In this document: one piece after another, positions 8,801-17,619 of the stretch | Layout of the letters: the number at the start of each line of letters is the position of its first letter | How positions within the stretch are numbered: the stretch's first letter is position 1 | DNA from: Nostoc sp. XA010 | GTDB lineage: Bacteria > Cyanobacteriota > Cyanobacteriia > Cyanobacteriales > Nostocaceae | Reading direction: 5' to 3' | DNA: 64,000 nt | NCBI RefSeq assembly: GCF_020829625.1 | Contig: NZ_JAIVFX010000001.1 | Location: forward strand, 496,001 to 560,000 | Position numbers and translations under genes: made by a program | The notes under the pieces: model-generated | Database searches by the model: none | What the model was told of the DNA's origin: nothing | Seen by the model: the letters and a program-made list of their open reading frames with translations, nothing else

Positions 8801-8886
8801 CCTCTCCCTGGTTCTGCTACGCAAAATCTGTCCCTCTCCGAGTCGGAGAGGGACAGATTTAAACTTTAGTTTAAAGCAGGGAGAGG
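8801..8886. repeat. Dispersed nested-hairpin repeat, copy 1
   Basis: The inner stem is a perfect 17-bp inverted repeat (8824-8840 with 8844-8860, loop AGT). It is framed by a second pair, CCTCTCCCTG (8801-8810) and CAGGGAGAGG (8877-8886). Related copies lie at 43464-43545 (opposite orientation) and 45831-45906. It sits between convergent genes and could also act as a transcript end. Confidence 0.8.
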
Positions 8887-8902
8887 TTAGTGGAACTCAC
8901 GT

Positions 8903-9610
8903 TTACCTTTTTTCCCTATACCCCCCTGCATAGTCAATTACACAAATTGTTCTATATAATTTGTGAGTTCCATAAGCAACACCAGACACTTTAAAAGCGC
9001 CGTTAAAAATGTTTGTTCGATGACCGCGATCGGGCACACCATCATCAATAATTAACTGCATGACAATATCTTGGGCGGTATTTGGGCCATAACTGATATT
9101 TTCGCCTGCGGTTGTTTGCCATTTACCATAGCGGTTGATGCGAGTAAAGGGGTTGCTACCATCGCTACCATTATGACCTAGAGCACCTTTTGGTCCTTGG
9201 TCTTTAACATGGTCTTTTGCTCCTAAAGACATACCCTTTGATGCACTCAACGCCCCCACAGGACGTGCTGATTTCAAAAATGCGATCGCCTCATCAACTG
9301 GTTTGACTCCTTCTTGAGTTCGCAAATAGGTATTATTAGAAATTTTGACTCGGTTCCCCTCAAAGCGCTTTTTATAGTTTTCCAAAATCGGGAGATATGA
9401 CTTAGGATTTGTTCGTACCTTATTTGTTTCAACAATTACCTGTTGTTCTAGCGGTGAAAGATAACTCGCCTTTGCTAATAAAGTTGGAGCGCTAGGTTTA
9501 ACTACTACTGGGTTAGAGTTTGCCACAGATGGGTTAGATTGCAACAGTTGATTTGAGCAACCGAATATCAGGGTAATCGGCAAAAGTACCCAGAATTTAA
9601 TGCGATGCAT
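8903..9610 (-). CDS. CAP-domain (SCP/PR-1-like) lipoprotein
   Basis: A 235-aa secreted protein. Residues 1-18 are a signal peptide ending in a lipobox-like LIFGC, so Cys18 is probably lipidated. After a Ser/Pro-rich linker the CAP domain begins near residue 52 ([19 protein letters not shown]). The domain's conserved His/Glu pieces are visible in [15 protein letters not shown] and DRGHRTNIF. Bacterial CAP proteins are cell-surface proteins with mostly unknown ligands. Convergent with the carotenoid oxygenase gene. Confidence 0.85.
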   Translation of the reverse strand: MHRIKFWVLLPITLIFGCSNQLLQSNPSVANSNPVVVKPSAPTLLAKASYLSPLEQQVIVETNKVRTNPKSYLPILENYKKRFEGNRVKISNNTYLRTQEGVKPVDEAIAFLKSARPVGALSASKGMSLGAKDHVKDQGPKGALGHNGSDGSNPFTRINRYGKWQTTAGENISYGPNTAQDIVMQLIIDDGVPDRGHRTNIFNGAFKVSGVAYGTHKLYRTICVIDYAGGYREKR

Positions 9611-10109
9611 TCATTACCTCACAATTTTTTCTATGGATTAATTTAGTGAATTAGAAGAAATAATAATTTTCAACACACAGAAGTTTGTAGACGCTTCTTT
9701 ATTCACAATTGTCAGACATCAGAACTTCGATCATTCCCCTAAGAAGAAGGGAAATGAGTTGAGCAAGAGTATAGATAACGCTGCGAACGTCTTTGTTCCT
9801 TGAGTGTTAAAAAAGGATTACTTAATACTTGTTGTAACCTAGCTAACACAAAAACGTAAAGCACAAAAAAATATTTTTACTTTATTACGCTTGATTTTAA
9901 ATATAATAATTAAGAACGTTACATAATACTAAATATAACGCAAATAAAAACTTTGCATATTTGCGTTTGAGAAAAAAACGCAGAGTTTATATCGTATCCG
10001 CTCAAATAAGTGTTGTTGCGATCGCTCGTTCTCAGCATTCCCACAGAGTATGGTAGCAAACTTAAAAAACCTTGCGCTCGCATCGTTTCACTCGCAATTG
10101 ACTTTCTGA
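9611..10109. other. AT-rich intergenic region
   Basis: About 500 bases upstream of the CAP lipoprotein gene (its promoter side) and downstream of the acyltransferase-like gene. The centre (9830-9960) is extremely AT-rich. A HIP1-type site lies near 10019. No repeat, RNA or supported coding region was recognised. Confidence 0.5.
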
Positions 10110-11237
10110 TTACACTTTTAAAAACCAGCGTTGGCGATACATCAGAACACCAACAGCCCACCACAACAACACGGTGACTAGGGCAAATAACAGGGAACCA
10201 TTTAAAACTCCTGCCCAAGATGCGAAAAAATTCTGGTAAATCCAATTGTAGGTACTGGGAGCGTCTTTACCTGTGCCGATAGTGGTTTTCACTAAGATTT
10301 TAATCAATAAAACGGATGGAACGAAAAGTGCGATCGCATTTAAGCCCATAATTTCAAAAGGTTTACTCCAGCGACGTATCACCCGGACTTCAATGATTTC
10401 ATAACAAGCGGCTAGCAAAAGTAACGCCCAACCACTGGTGAAAACTACATAAGAACTTGTCCACAGCTTTTTGTTAATGGGAAATGTCCACCCCCACGCC
10501 CAACCGATAATTAAACAACCAACTCCAAATAATGCTAACCCGATACTTGTGCGTGACTGTACAGGTTGGCTGCGTATCCATTGACCAGTGAAATAGCCAG
10601 CGAGGACGCTTACTATCGCAGGAATAGTACTGAACAGTCCCTCTGGATCTCCCATAAAGTTGAAACTATCACCTTTATATAGATGTGCTTTGGGAATAAT
10701 CAAACGGTCAACAAAAGCGCCAAAATTACCTTCCCGCGTCAAAACTCCCGCGCCATATTCTGGGACTGGTACGTACATCATCGTTAACCAGTAGCCGATA
10801 AGTAACACAACTGCCAGTATCCATTGACCTTTGCGCGGAAGGTTGAGAACTATTAAGGAAGCCAGCAGATAGGTAATGCTGATGCGTTGCAACACTCCCA
10901 TAATACGGATACTACCCAAGTCAAAAGTCCAAATACCTTGATTCCAAAAGCCATTTAGTAGCAATCCCAAGGCAAAGAGAATGGCGGCGCGGCGTAAGAT
11001 GCGCCAGTAAATAGCTGAGGTTGGTTTGTTCTCTTCGGTGTACTTTGACAGCGAGAAAGTCATCGCTACACCGACAATAAACAGAAAGAAAGGGAATACC
11101 AGGTCAGTTGGTGTGCAACCGTGCCAATGGGCATGGGCTAAGGGAGGATATACATCATCTGTGACTCCCGCCATATTGACGAGAATCATCGCAGCGATGG
11201 TAATGCCGCGAAAAACATCCAGTGAAGTCAGGCGCAT
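10110..11237 (-). CDS. HGSNAT/NagX-like integral membrane acyltransferase
   Basis: A 375-aa polytopic membrane protein with roughly ten hydrophobic helices. The N-terminus, RLTSLDVFRGITIAAMILVN, followed by HAHWHGCTPTDLVFPFFLFIVG, is the hallmark of the heparan-alpha-glucosaminide N-acetyltransferase-related family (COG4299, NagX/DUF5009). The His residues in the HAHWHG loop are where the eukaryotic enzyme carries its acetyl group. Bacterial members probably acylate a sugar at the membrane; the acceptor is unknown here. Monocistronic. Confidence 0.85.
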   Translation of the reverse strand: MRLTSLDVFRGITIAAMILVNMAGVTDDVYPPLAHAHWHGCTPTDLVFPFFLFIVGVAMTFSLSKYTEENKPTSAIYWRILRRAAILFALGLLLNGFWNQGIWTFDLGSIRIMGVLQRISITYLLASLIVLNLPRKGQWILAVVLLIGYWLTMMYVPVPEYGAGVLTREGNFGAFVDRLIIPKAHLYKGDSFNFMGDPEGLFSTIPAIVSVLAGYFTGQWIRSQPVQSRTSIGLALFGVGCLIIGWAWGWTFPINKKLWTSSYVVFTSGWALLLLAACYEIIEVRVIRRWSKPFEIMGLNAIALFVPSVLLIKILVKTTIGTGKDAPSTYNWIYQNFFASWAGVLNGSLLFALVTVLLWWAVGVLMYRQRWFLKV

Positions 11238-11303
11238 AAGTGGAATTTTATGTTAGATGAGTATCTAAGTACAGCATTTCATTAATTCGTAGCGAATTAA
11301 ATT

Positions 11304-11450
11304 TGACAATGCCAATGCATCGACTGACAATGCCAACGTATCGACTGACAATGCCAACGCATCGGCTGACAATGCTAATGCATCGACTGACAATGCCAAC
11401 GTATCGGCTGACAATGCCAACGTATCGACTGACAATGCCAATGCGTCCTT
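11304..11450. repeat. 21-bp tandem array (7 units)
   Basis: Seven 21-bp units begin at 11304, 11325, 11346, 11367, 11388, 11409 and 11430, each reading TGACAATGCCAA(C/T)G(T/C)ATCG(A/G)C with scattered point differences. Since 21 is a multiple of 3 and the unit has no stop, several frames remain open through it, giving artificial heptapeptide repeats on both strands. It lies between divergent genes, close to the bcp promoter. A second array of the same period lies at 40935-41229. Confidence 0.9.
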
Positions 11451-11577
11451 TTGCATTAAAAACGCTACGTTTTACCCAAAGCTGTACTAAGCTACCCCGC
11501 TTGATACAAGTAATCAAGCAAAATTTATAAACTTAGATACAAGGTAAAATTTTGTTAAGTAATTACCACAACTCGCT

Positions 11578-12036
11578 ATGCCAATCAAAGTTGGAGATAC
11601 TGCTCCTAATTTCACTCTACCTGCTCAAAACGGCTCAACAATTAGCCTCCAAAATTTTCGCGGCAAAAATGTTGTCCTATATTTTTACCCCAAGGATGAC
11701 ACACCCGGATGTACGGCTGAATCCTGCGCCTTTCGCGATCAGTATGAAGTGTTTAAAAGCGCTGGCGCTGAAGTTGTCGGCGTGAGTGCTGACTCTACCG
11801 AATCTCATCAAAAATTTGCTGCGAAATACAATCTACCTTTTACGCTGTTAACTGACAAAGGCGACCAAGTGCGGAAGCTATATGGCGCAACAGCAGCGTT
11901 TGGCTTATTCCCTGGTCGCGTTACTTACGTCATTGACCAACAAGGAGTTGTGCAATACGTCTTTGATTCAATGTTTAACTTTAAAGGTCATGTTGAGGAA
12001 GCACTGAAAACTTTGCAACAGATTGCAGCTAAGTAG
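11578..12036 (+). CDS. bcp: Peroxiredoxin Q / bacterioferritin comigratory protein
   Basis: A 152-aa thiol peroxidase that reduces H2O2 and organic peroxides, usually with thioredoxin as donor. The peroxidatic Cys45 lies in [11 protein letters not shown] and the resolving Cys50 five residues on, the PrxQ arrangement. The [12 protein letters not shown] block and the VTYVID strand are typical. No N-terminal signal, so it is cytosolic. A 21-bp tandem array lies just upstream and a 14-bp STRR immediately follows its stop codon. Confidence 0.95.
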   Translation: MPIKVGDTAPNFTLPAQNGSTISLQNFRGKNVVLYFYPKDDTPGCTAESCAFRDQYEVFKSAGAEVVGVSADSTESHQKFAAKYNLPFTLLTDKGDQVRKLYGATAAFGLFPGRVTYVIDQQGVVQYVFDSMFNFKGHVEEALKTLQQIAAK

Positions 12037-12105
12037 GAGTTAGGAGTGAGGAGTTAGGAGTGAGGAGTTAGGAGTGAGGAGTTAGGAGTGAGGAGTTAGG
12101 AGTTA
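12034..12105. repeat. STRR: tandem TAGGAGT/GAGGAGT heptamers
   Basis: Two alternating heptamers (TAGGAGT and GAGGAGT) form a tract of about ten units that overlaps the bcp stop codon and reaches toward the end of convergent hpf. CTCCCTCAT repeats follow at 12109-12140. Such short tandemly repeated repetitive sequences are well known in heterocystous cyanobacteria. Confidence 0.85.
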
Positions 12106-12139
12106 TTTCTCCCTCATCTCCCTCATCTCCCTTATCTCC

Positions 12140-12787
12140 CTACTTACTCGAATGCGATTTTTCCGGCATGACAATATTGGCGTGGGTTGCTTTACCATTC
12201 TTGCCGTTAGTATGGCCGTTAGCATTACGGGGCTGGATAACACCATAACCGCCGTGGTTGCGTTCGTAAATTACATTAATCTCTCCAGTTTCAGAATTGC
12301 GGAACATATAAAAGTCATGCCCTACGAGTTGTAGTTGTTCTAGGGCTTCTGCAAGGGTCATCGGCGGCATGGAAAAATATTTGGTGCGAACGACTTCGTT
12401 GGGTAATTCGGGGGTGCGATCGCCAATTAAATCTGTGACTACCGATTCTACAACAACTACTTCTTCTGGTGGGGGCTGAGTTTTATGGTCTTGACGCCGT
12501 TCTTTGTATTTCCGCAGTTGACGGGCAATTTTATCTGCAACTAAGTCAATGCTGGCATATAGGCTTTCGCTGCTTTCCTCGGCACGGATAACGCTACCAT
12601 TAGCATAAATAGTTACTTCAGCCGCTTGTCTTGTATTAATTCGAGGATTACGGGCTACGCTAAGATGCACATCTACTTCATTTGTAAGGCTCTGAAAGTG
12701 ACTAACTGCTTTTTCAATCTTTTGATGTACATATTCCCGAATCGCATCGGTGATTTCAATATTTTTGCCGTGGATGACAAGCTTCAT
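12140..12787 (-). CDS. hpf: Long-form ribosome hibernation promoting factor (LrtA)
   Basis: A 215-aa protein. Residues 1-100 form the HPF/YfiA domain ([23 protein letters not shown]), which binds the 30S decoding region. After a variable linker, the C-terminal dimerisation domain ([33 protein letters not shown]) joins two ribosomes into 100S dimers. This two-domain form is the cyanobacterial LrtA, first described as a light-repressed transcript with a long 5' leader. About 600 untranslated bases lie upstream here, with a nested palindrome at 12953-13020. Confidence 0.93.
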   Translation of the reverse strand: MKLVIHGKNIEITDAIREYVHQKIEKAVSHFQSLTNEVDVHLSVARNPRINTRQAAEVTIYANGSVIRAEESSESLYASIDLVADKIARQLRKYKERRQDHKTQPPPEEVVVVESVVTDLIGDRTPELPNEVVRTKYFSMPPMTLAEALEQLQLVGHDFYMFRNSETGEINVIYERNHGGYGVIQPRNANGHTNGKNGKATHANIVMPEKSHSSK

Positions 12788-12952
12788 GTAAACTCTCCCA
12801 CTGAATATTTAATGTGTGAATTTGCTTTGTATGAAAAGAAATTGCGGTAAGGTTTATTACTCCCGCCAAAACAAATTGTGAACTCTTTCTATGTACTGCT
12901 GGTAAGCTTTTCTAAACTTACTGCATCGAGGCTTTTGCTCATTATACCCTTG

Positions 12953-13020
12953 ATTTTCCTCATCATCTCTGCGCTGATATCCAATTGGATATCCACCTAG
13001 AATTCTTTGGTGAGGAAAAT
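12953..13020 (-). promoter_or_regulatory. Nested palindrome in the hpf/lrtA upstream region
   Basis: ATTTTCCTCA (12953-12962) pairs exactly with TGAGGAAAAT (13011-13020). Inside it sits an 18-bp perfect palindrome, GATATCCAATTGGATATC (12976-12993). The element lies 166-233 bases before the hpf start codon. It could be part of a folded 5' leader, as lrtA mRNA leaders are known to affect transcript stability, or a DNA operator. Confidence 0.45.
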
Positions 13021-13390
13021 TTAGCAGTAGCTCCTGTAACTGTCTTCTGTGTTAAAACAACGCTTACAGAACTGTTGATAGTTGCTCCTTCTGTGTTCGG
13101 TTGAAGTTTGCTTGCTGTTGTTTAATAATACAAGTCTTTGTGGAAATTTGATTCTGTTTGAAATGCAAACTAATGTTATGAGAGTCATCAGCCAGTACAT
13201 TCGTCTTTATCGTCTTGGCATGATGCTTATTGCAGAGAATTCCTCCTAAAAACCTATTATTGAGGTTGTATATTCAAGCTAGCACTTTGTATTTTCTAAT
13301 GCATCTTCCCTTGACTTTCCTTTAAAATCCTTTGCAAATCTTGACATTCTGTGACTCCAATCCTGTAAGTTGAAATATATTTAGCGCTTA
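13021..13390. other. Intergenic region between divergent hpf and lipB
   Basis: This part holds no supported gene. It should contain the hpf promoter on the minus strand and the lipB promoter on the plus strand. No other repeat was recognised apart from the nested palindrome just before it. Confidence 0.4.
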
Positions 13391-13420
13391 ATGCAGTTGA
13401 TTTTTGGCATAATCCATAGT

Positions 13421-14101
13421 ATGGAAACCCACAAAAACCGTTGTTTGCTATATAATCAGGGATTAATGCCTTACTTAGAAGCTCATAGATGGCAGCGATC
13501 GCTCCTGACTGAGCGTATCCATAATCCCAGTCTAGACGACGTGTTAATTTTGCTAGAACATCCACCCGTCTACACTCTGGGACAAGGAAGCAACTCAGAT
13601 TTTATCAAATTTGATATTGACAAAGGTCAATATGATATGCATCGAGTTGAACGGGGCGGCGAGGTTACTTATCATTGTCCCGGTCAATTGGTGGGGTATC
13701 CAATTTTAAATCTGCAACGTTATCGTAAAGACCTCCATTGGTATTTACGCGAACTCGAAGAAGTCATTATTCGTATATTGGCAGTTTATGGGTTGCAGGG
13801 AGAAAGAATTCCGGCTTTTACTGGCGTTTGGTTACAAGGGCGAAAAGTTGCGGCTATTGGTATTAAAGTCAGCCGTTGGATTACCATGCACGGCTTTGCA
13901 TTAAATGTTTGTCCAGACATGACAGGCTTTGAGCGCATTGTACCCTGCGGTATTTCTGATAAACCTGTAGGCAGTTTAGCCGAATGGATTCCAGGTATCA
14001 CCTGCGAAGAAGTGCGTTTTTACATAGCACAGTCCTTTGCTGAAGTCTTTGGTGTGGAATTAGTCGAGTCGCAGCCTCAAGGATTTTTCGGGTCTGAGTA
14101 A
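13421..14101 (+). CDS. lipB: Octanoyltransferase (lipoate biosynthesis)
   Basis: LipB moves octanoyl from acyl carrier protein to lipoyl domains, the first step of lipoate synthesis. The catalytic Cys is in FERIVPCGI and its partner Lys in [10 protein letters not shown], both present. The substrate loop reads [13 protein letters not shown]; many bacteria have Gly where this protein has Cys before PGQ. ATG at 13421 (METHKNRC) gives 226 aa and fits the family; an in-frame ATG at 13391 would add ten residues that look non-conserved. Cytosolic. lipA is not in the window. Confidence 0.93.
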   Translation: METHKNRCLLYNQGLMPYLEAHRWQRSLLTERIHNPSLDDVLILLEHPPVYTLGQGSNSDFIKFDIDKGQYDMHRVERGGEVTYHCPGQLVGYPILNLQRYRKDLHWYLRELEEVIIRILAVYGLQGERIPAFTGVWLQGRKVAAIGIKVSRWITMHGFALNVCPDMTGFERIVPCGISDKPVGSLAEWIPGITCEEVRFYIAQSFAEVFGVELVESQPQGFFGSE

Positions 14102-14129
14102 ATTAAGCTTGTAATTATGTAATAAATAT

Positions 14130-14219
14130 AGGACTTACGCAAAATATCTCTCAAACTCTGATTTCTCTGTGTCCTCTGCGCCTCTGTGGTTCGTTATTCC
14201 GTAACTGTGCGTAAGTCCT
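14130..14219. mobile_element. MITE-like element with 12-bp terminal inverted repeats
   Basis: AGGACTTACGCA (14130-14141) and TGCGTAAGTCCT (14208-14219) are perfect inverted ends of a 90-bp element. The outermost T/A on each side could be a TA target duplication (TA before GGACTTACGC and TA after GCGTAAGTCC). The inside reads like text common in Nostoc intergenic DNA (CTCTGTGTCCTCTGCGCCTCTG). It contains no coding sequence. Part of a similar interior appears near 17340-17430. Confidence 0.7.
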
Positions 14220-14375
14220 AAAATACTATAGCAGTCCTATTTAAATTGTGAGACACTGATGAGGGTAGCCCATATTTAATAGTATGAAAATAACTATCTA
14301 ATTAAGGTTATCAAAGCTAAAATCTGATTATTTACAAATTTCTATACTAAATTTTTACGGCACTCAAGCACAACT

Positions 14376-14582
14376 TTGCGCGTGAATTACTCAAATAATC
14401 TCCAGGTATATCCCCCATGTTTAACGTCTTTGAGAGAACGTGATTGGACAGCTTTGATAGAACTATTTGATAGAGATGACGTTGATGAAATTGAAGCCGA
14501 TATTCACAGAAGTTTGTTTTGGCTGATACCTGAACCTTCTTGGGAAGATGATCCCTTTGAGTTCTTGCGTGAGTATCTTTGA
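14376..14582 (+). CDS. Small conserved-looking hypothetical protein
   Basis: A 68-aa acidic protein starting at TTG 14376, or GTG 14382 two codons later. The C-terminus is rich in Asp, Glu and Trp (IPEPSWEDDPFEFLREYL). It has no membrane segment or recognised domain. A heptamer STRR follows directly after the stop. Existence is supported by amino-acid composition and lack of an overlapping alternative; function unknown. Confidence 0.5.
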   Translation: MRVNYSNNLQVYPPCLTSLRERDWTALIELFDRDDVDEIEADIHRSLFWLIPEPSWEDDPFEFLREYL

Positions 14583-14593
14583 ATAGTGGGGAA

Positions 14594-14640
14594 TTATGAG
14601 TTATGAGTTATGAGTTATGAGTTATGAGTTATGAGTTATG
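14594..14640. repeat. STRR: GAGTTAT heptamers
   Basis: Six to seven near-perfect copies of GAGTTAT lie in the gap between the small hypothetical gene and the convergent ABC ATPase gene. Confidence 0.9.
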
Positions 14641-14674
14641 AAAAAACCTTTAATTGACAACTCCTCACTCCTAA

Positions 14675-15430
14675 CTATCTAACGTTGAGGCGACTGAGGA
14701 AAAGACGTAGGCGATCGCTTTGGGGATTGGTCAGCAGTTCATAGGCTGGGCCTTGTTCTGTGACAATACCGTTGTCCAAAAATATCACCTGATGGGCAAC
14801 TTCTTTTGCAAATTGCATTTCATGGGTGACAACTACCATTGTCATCCCTTCTGATGCCAATTGTTGCATCACTTGCAAAACTTCGCCGACTAGTTCAGGA
14901 TCTAAGGCGCTGGTGGGTTCATCAAATAACATGATTTGGGGATTCATGCATAAACTACGAGCGATCGCTACTCGTTGCTTTTGTCCGCCAGAAAGTTGTT
15001 CGGGATAAGCAGAGGCTTTATCAGATAAGCCAACTTTTTCAAGATATAACCTCGCTAATTGGGCGCTTTCTTTCGGTGTTTTACCCAAGACTTTACACGG
15101 TGCGAGTGTCATATTTTCTAAGACGCTGAGATGGGGAAACAGGTTGAACTGTTGAAACACCATACCTACTTGTGTTCGTAGTTGCCGTAGTTGGCTATAG
15201 TTGAGAGTGGGCCGGGATAAGTTAATTCCGTTGATTATTAAACGCCCTTTGTCAATGGTTTCTAGGCGGTTGAAGCAGCGTAGTAGGGTACTTTTACCAC
15301 AGCCAGAGGAACCGATAACTGCAACGACTTCTCCCCGGTTGATTTCGCCTGTGATTCCTTTGAGGACTTTTAGGGAACCAAAGTTTTTTTCGATATTGTC
15401 AAAAATAATGGCGGGGATGGTATTGTTCAT
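14675..15430 (-). CDS. Polar amino-acid ABC importer, ATP-binding subunit (GlnQ/BgtA-like)
   Basis: A 251-aa nucleotide-binding subunit that drives amino-acid uptake at the inner membrane. Walker A is GSSGCGKS (40-47), the signature LSGGQKQRVAIARSL, Walker B IMLFDEP with catalytic Glu, and the switch His in VVVTHEM. These fit the polar amino-acid family (HisP/GlnQ). It is divergent from the binding-protein/permease fusion gene with only 102 bases between, so both are probably controlled from the same gap. In Anabaena such an ATPase (BgtA) is shared by two importers; the same could apply here. Confidence 0.93.
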   Translation of the reverse strand: MNNTIPAIIFDNIEKNFGSLKVLKGITGEINRGEVVAVIGSSGCGKSTLLRCFNRLETIDKGRLIINGINLSRPTLNYSQLRQLRTQVGMVFQQFNLFPHLSVLENMTLAPCKVLGKTPKESAQLARLYLEKVGLSDKASAYPEQLSGGQKQRVAIARSLCMNPQIMLFDEPTSALDPELVGEVLQVMQQLASEGMTMVVVTHEMQFAKEVAHQVIFLDNGIVTEQGPAYELLTNPQSDRLRLFLSRLNVR

Positions 15431-15532
15431 TACTTATGTCAAACTGCTCTACAGTTGATTGTAAGGTTTTAAGGTAGATGCGGAGCGGCTACCGCAGAGG
15501 CGCAGAGAGCGCAGAGGGCGAGAGAAAATAAT

Positions 15533-17041
15533 ATGGTTAAATTTGGTTTTGTGCGCTGGTGTATAGTTGTTTGTTTTAGCTGTTTGTTACTGGCTGGCTG
15601 TGCTGTAAACTCTAGCGCGGGTAAAACTCTGCAAATTGCTACAGATCCGACGTATCCACCTTTTGAGTTTCAAAAACAAAGTGGTGAGTTGCAAGGTTTT
15701 TCTATTGAGGTGATGAATGCGATTGCAGTTGCTGCTAACTTTAAATTTAATTTTAAAAGTCTGCCTTTTGATGGCATGATCTCAGCTTTAGGAGCCAAAA
15801 CGGTAGATGCGGCGATTAGTTCCATCACGATTACAGAGGAGAGGGCGAAGACTATTTCTTTTTCCCGTCCTTATTTTAAGTCTGGGTTAGCGATCGTAAT
15901 TCGTACAGACAATCAAGATATTACTGGTTTTGACAGTCTCAAAAATAAAAAAATTGCTGTACAAATTGGTACAACTGGGGCTGTAAAGGCTAAAAGTATT
16001 CCTGGGGCGCAAATTCGCAGTTTTGATTCTGCGCCCATAGCCTTGCAAGAATTGCTCAATGGCAATGTGGATGCAGTAATTAATGATGCATCTATGACTG
16101 TATATGCCATTAATACGGGCAATCTTCAGGGAATTAAAATAGTACAAAAATTGCTGACGGAGGAGTTTTATGGAATTGCTACACCTAAAAACTCGCCGAA
16201 TTTGGCATTGATAAATGATGGCTTGGATAGGGTGCTGAAAAATGGCACTTATTCTCAAATTTATCAGAAATGGTTTAAAGTTGAACCGCCATCACTACCA
16301 GCTAAATCACTATTTGAGGAGCAAAATAATACTAATTCGCCTAAAACACATACCTTATTTGGGGTGATTTTGCAAGCTTTTCCAACTTTATTACAAGGTG
16401 CGTTGGTAACGTTGCAATTGGCGATACTTTCTGTAGTGTTTGGTTTAATTGGTGGTTCCCTGATTGGTATTGTCCGCCTTTCTCATCTTGCACCTGTGCG
16501 TTGGCTGGCGAGGGCGTATGTAGATTTTTTCCGGGGAACGCCTTTGTTGGTGCAAATTTTTATGATTTACTTTGGATTACCTGCAATTTTGCAAGAACTT
16601 GGTTTGACATTTAGTTTTGATCGCCTAACTGCTGGGGTAATTGCTTTAAGTTTAAATAGCGCCGCATACATTGCCGAAGTTGTTCGTGCGGGGATTCAAT
16701 CAATTGAACCAGGACAAGCAGAAGCTGCACAGTCATTAGGTTTGAGTTCTGTACAAACAATGAGTTATATAATTTTTCCCCAGGCTTTTCGACGGATGAT
16801 TCCACCTTTAGGTAATGAATTTATTAGTTTGTTGAAAGATACAAGCTTAGTTGCAGTTATTGGTTTTGAAGAATTGTTTCGCAAAGGACAATTAATTGTC
16901 GCCGATAACTATCGCGCTTTTGAAATTTACGCGGCTGTGGCGTTGGTTTATTTATGTTTGACGTTACTTTCTTCACAAGCATTTAGTCGTTTAGAAGTGT
17001 GGATGAATCCGGTGAAACGGCACAGGAAGCACGATGCTTAA
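15533..17041 (+). CDS. Fused substrate-binding protein and permease of a polar amino-acid ABC importer (BgtB-like)
   Basis: A 502-aa fusion. Residues 1-23 are a lipoprotein-type signal ending LLAGC. The class-3 periplasmic binding domain spans about 33-255 (LQIATDPTYPPFEFQ, then DAAISSITITEERAK). The HEQ-type permease spans about 275-495, including the EAA coupling loop (QAEAAQSLGLSSVQTMS, then PPLGNEFISLLKDTS). Fusing both parts lets every transporter carry its own receptor. The layout matches Anabaena BgtB for basic amino acids and glutamine; specificity here is inferred. The ATPase gene is divergent next door. Confidence 0.92.
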   Translation: MVKFGFVRWCIVVCFSCLLLAGCAVNSSAGKTLQIATDPTYPPFEFQKQSGELQGFSIEVMNAIAVAANFKFNFKSLPFDGMISALGAKTVDAAISSITITEERAKTISFSRPYFKSGLAIVIRTDNQDITGFDSLKNKKIAVQIGTTGAVKAKSIPGAQIRSFDSAPIALQELLNGNVDAVINDASMTVYAINTGNLQGIKIVQKLLTEEFYGIATPKNSPNLALINDGLDRVLKNGTYSQIYQKWFKVEPPSLPAKSLFEEQNNTNSPKTHTLFGVILQAFPTLLQGALVTLQLAILSVVFGLIGGSLIGIVRLSHLAPVRWLARAYVDFFRGTPLLVQIFMIYFGLPAILQELGLTFSFDRLTAGVIALSLNSAAYIAEVVRAGIQSIEPGQAEAAQSLGLSSVQTMSYIIFPQAFRRMIPPLGNEFISLLKDTSLVAVIGFEELFRKGQLIVADNYRAFEIYAAVALVYLCLTLLSSQAFSRLEVWMNPVKRHRKHDA

Positions 17042-17107
17042 TAATCTTTGAGTAATCTTATAATTTATCTATTTCACATAGTCGTAAAAACCTAAACTCA
17101 TGAGGCT

Positions 17108-17289
17108 TTACTCGTTCCCATGCTGAATATTTTCTACTGCGAAATAATCTGCGATCGCTTGTAAATCAGCAGAAGCAGGGAGCGAGATAATATACCGATT
17201 TATTTTTAAGCTCTTTTGCTTGCTTCAATTGTGTTAAAAGCTGATTCACAAAAGTTTCACCATCAATTGCTTCTCGCCTTTGAGAGCAT
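17108..17289 (-). pseudogene. Decayed ParE/RelE-type toxin-antitoxin pair
   Basis: On the minus strand, ATG at 17289-17287 begins MLSKAR and is followed, after an apparent 2-base loss, by an antitoxin-like tail (REAIDGETFVNQLLTQLKQ) ending at TGA 17166-17168. In another frame, 17203-17108 reads RYIISLPASADLQAIADYF, then AVENIQHGNE and TAA. This strongly resembles the start of cyanobacterial RelE/ParE toxins, which begin YIISLPAS. The toxin lacks its ATG and about two thirds of its length. The order antitoxin then toxin is the normal one. Clearly non-functional. Confidence 0.65.
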
Positions 17290-17619
17290 CCCAATTTTGC
17301 CAAAAGATACAGGAGTAGTACAAAAACCCTGTACAAACCTCTTTCCTTTGCGTCCTTCTCTAACGAGACGCTAACGCGTAGCTTGCTTCTTTGCAGGAGT
17401 ATGCGGTTCGTTATTTCATTACTGTTAAATTAGTAAGATTTAGATTATTTGTTCTTGTTCTGGGCTGAACGTGATATTCATAACGATTCCATTTTTTTGC
17501 TTTTTCTATGATAGAGCTGTGATAAATAACATCCCTGATGTATTAAGTTGGGTTGACGCTTGAAATAATCTTGCTGAAAAACGGGAAGACTATGGTTACT
17601 CTCTAATGGGGAAATTTCC
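17290..17619. other. Intergenic region with a MITE-interior fragment
   Basis: About 330 bases upstream of the exported protein gene. At 17340-17430 it carries CTTTGCGTCC, CTAACGCGTAGC and GCGGTTCGTTATTTC, text resembling the interior of the 14130-14219 element, but without matching ends. Nothing else was recognised. Confidence 0.4.

Noticed and set aside
11248..11530. Repeat-containing small proteins on both strands
   Set aside because: Same reasoning: artefacts of a stop-free 21-bp tandem unit.
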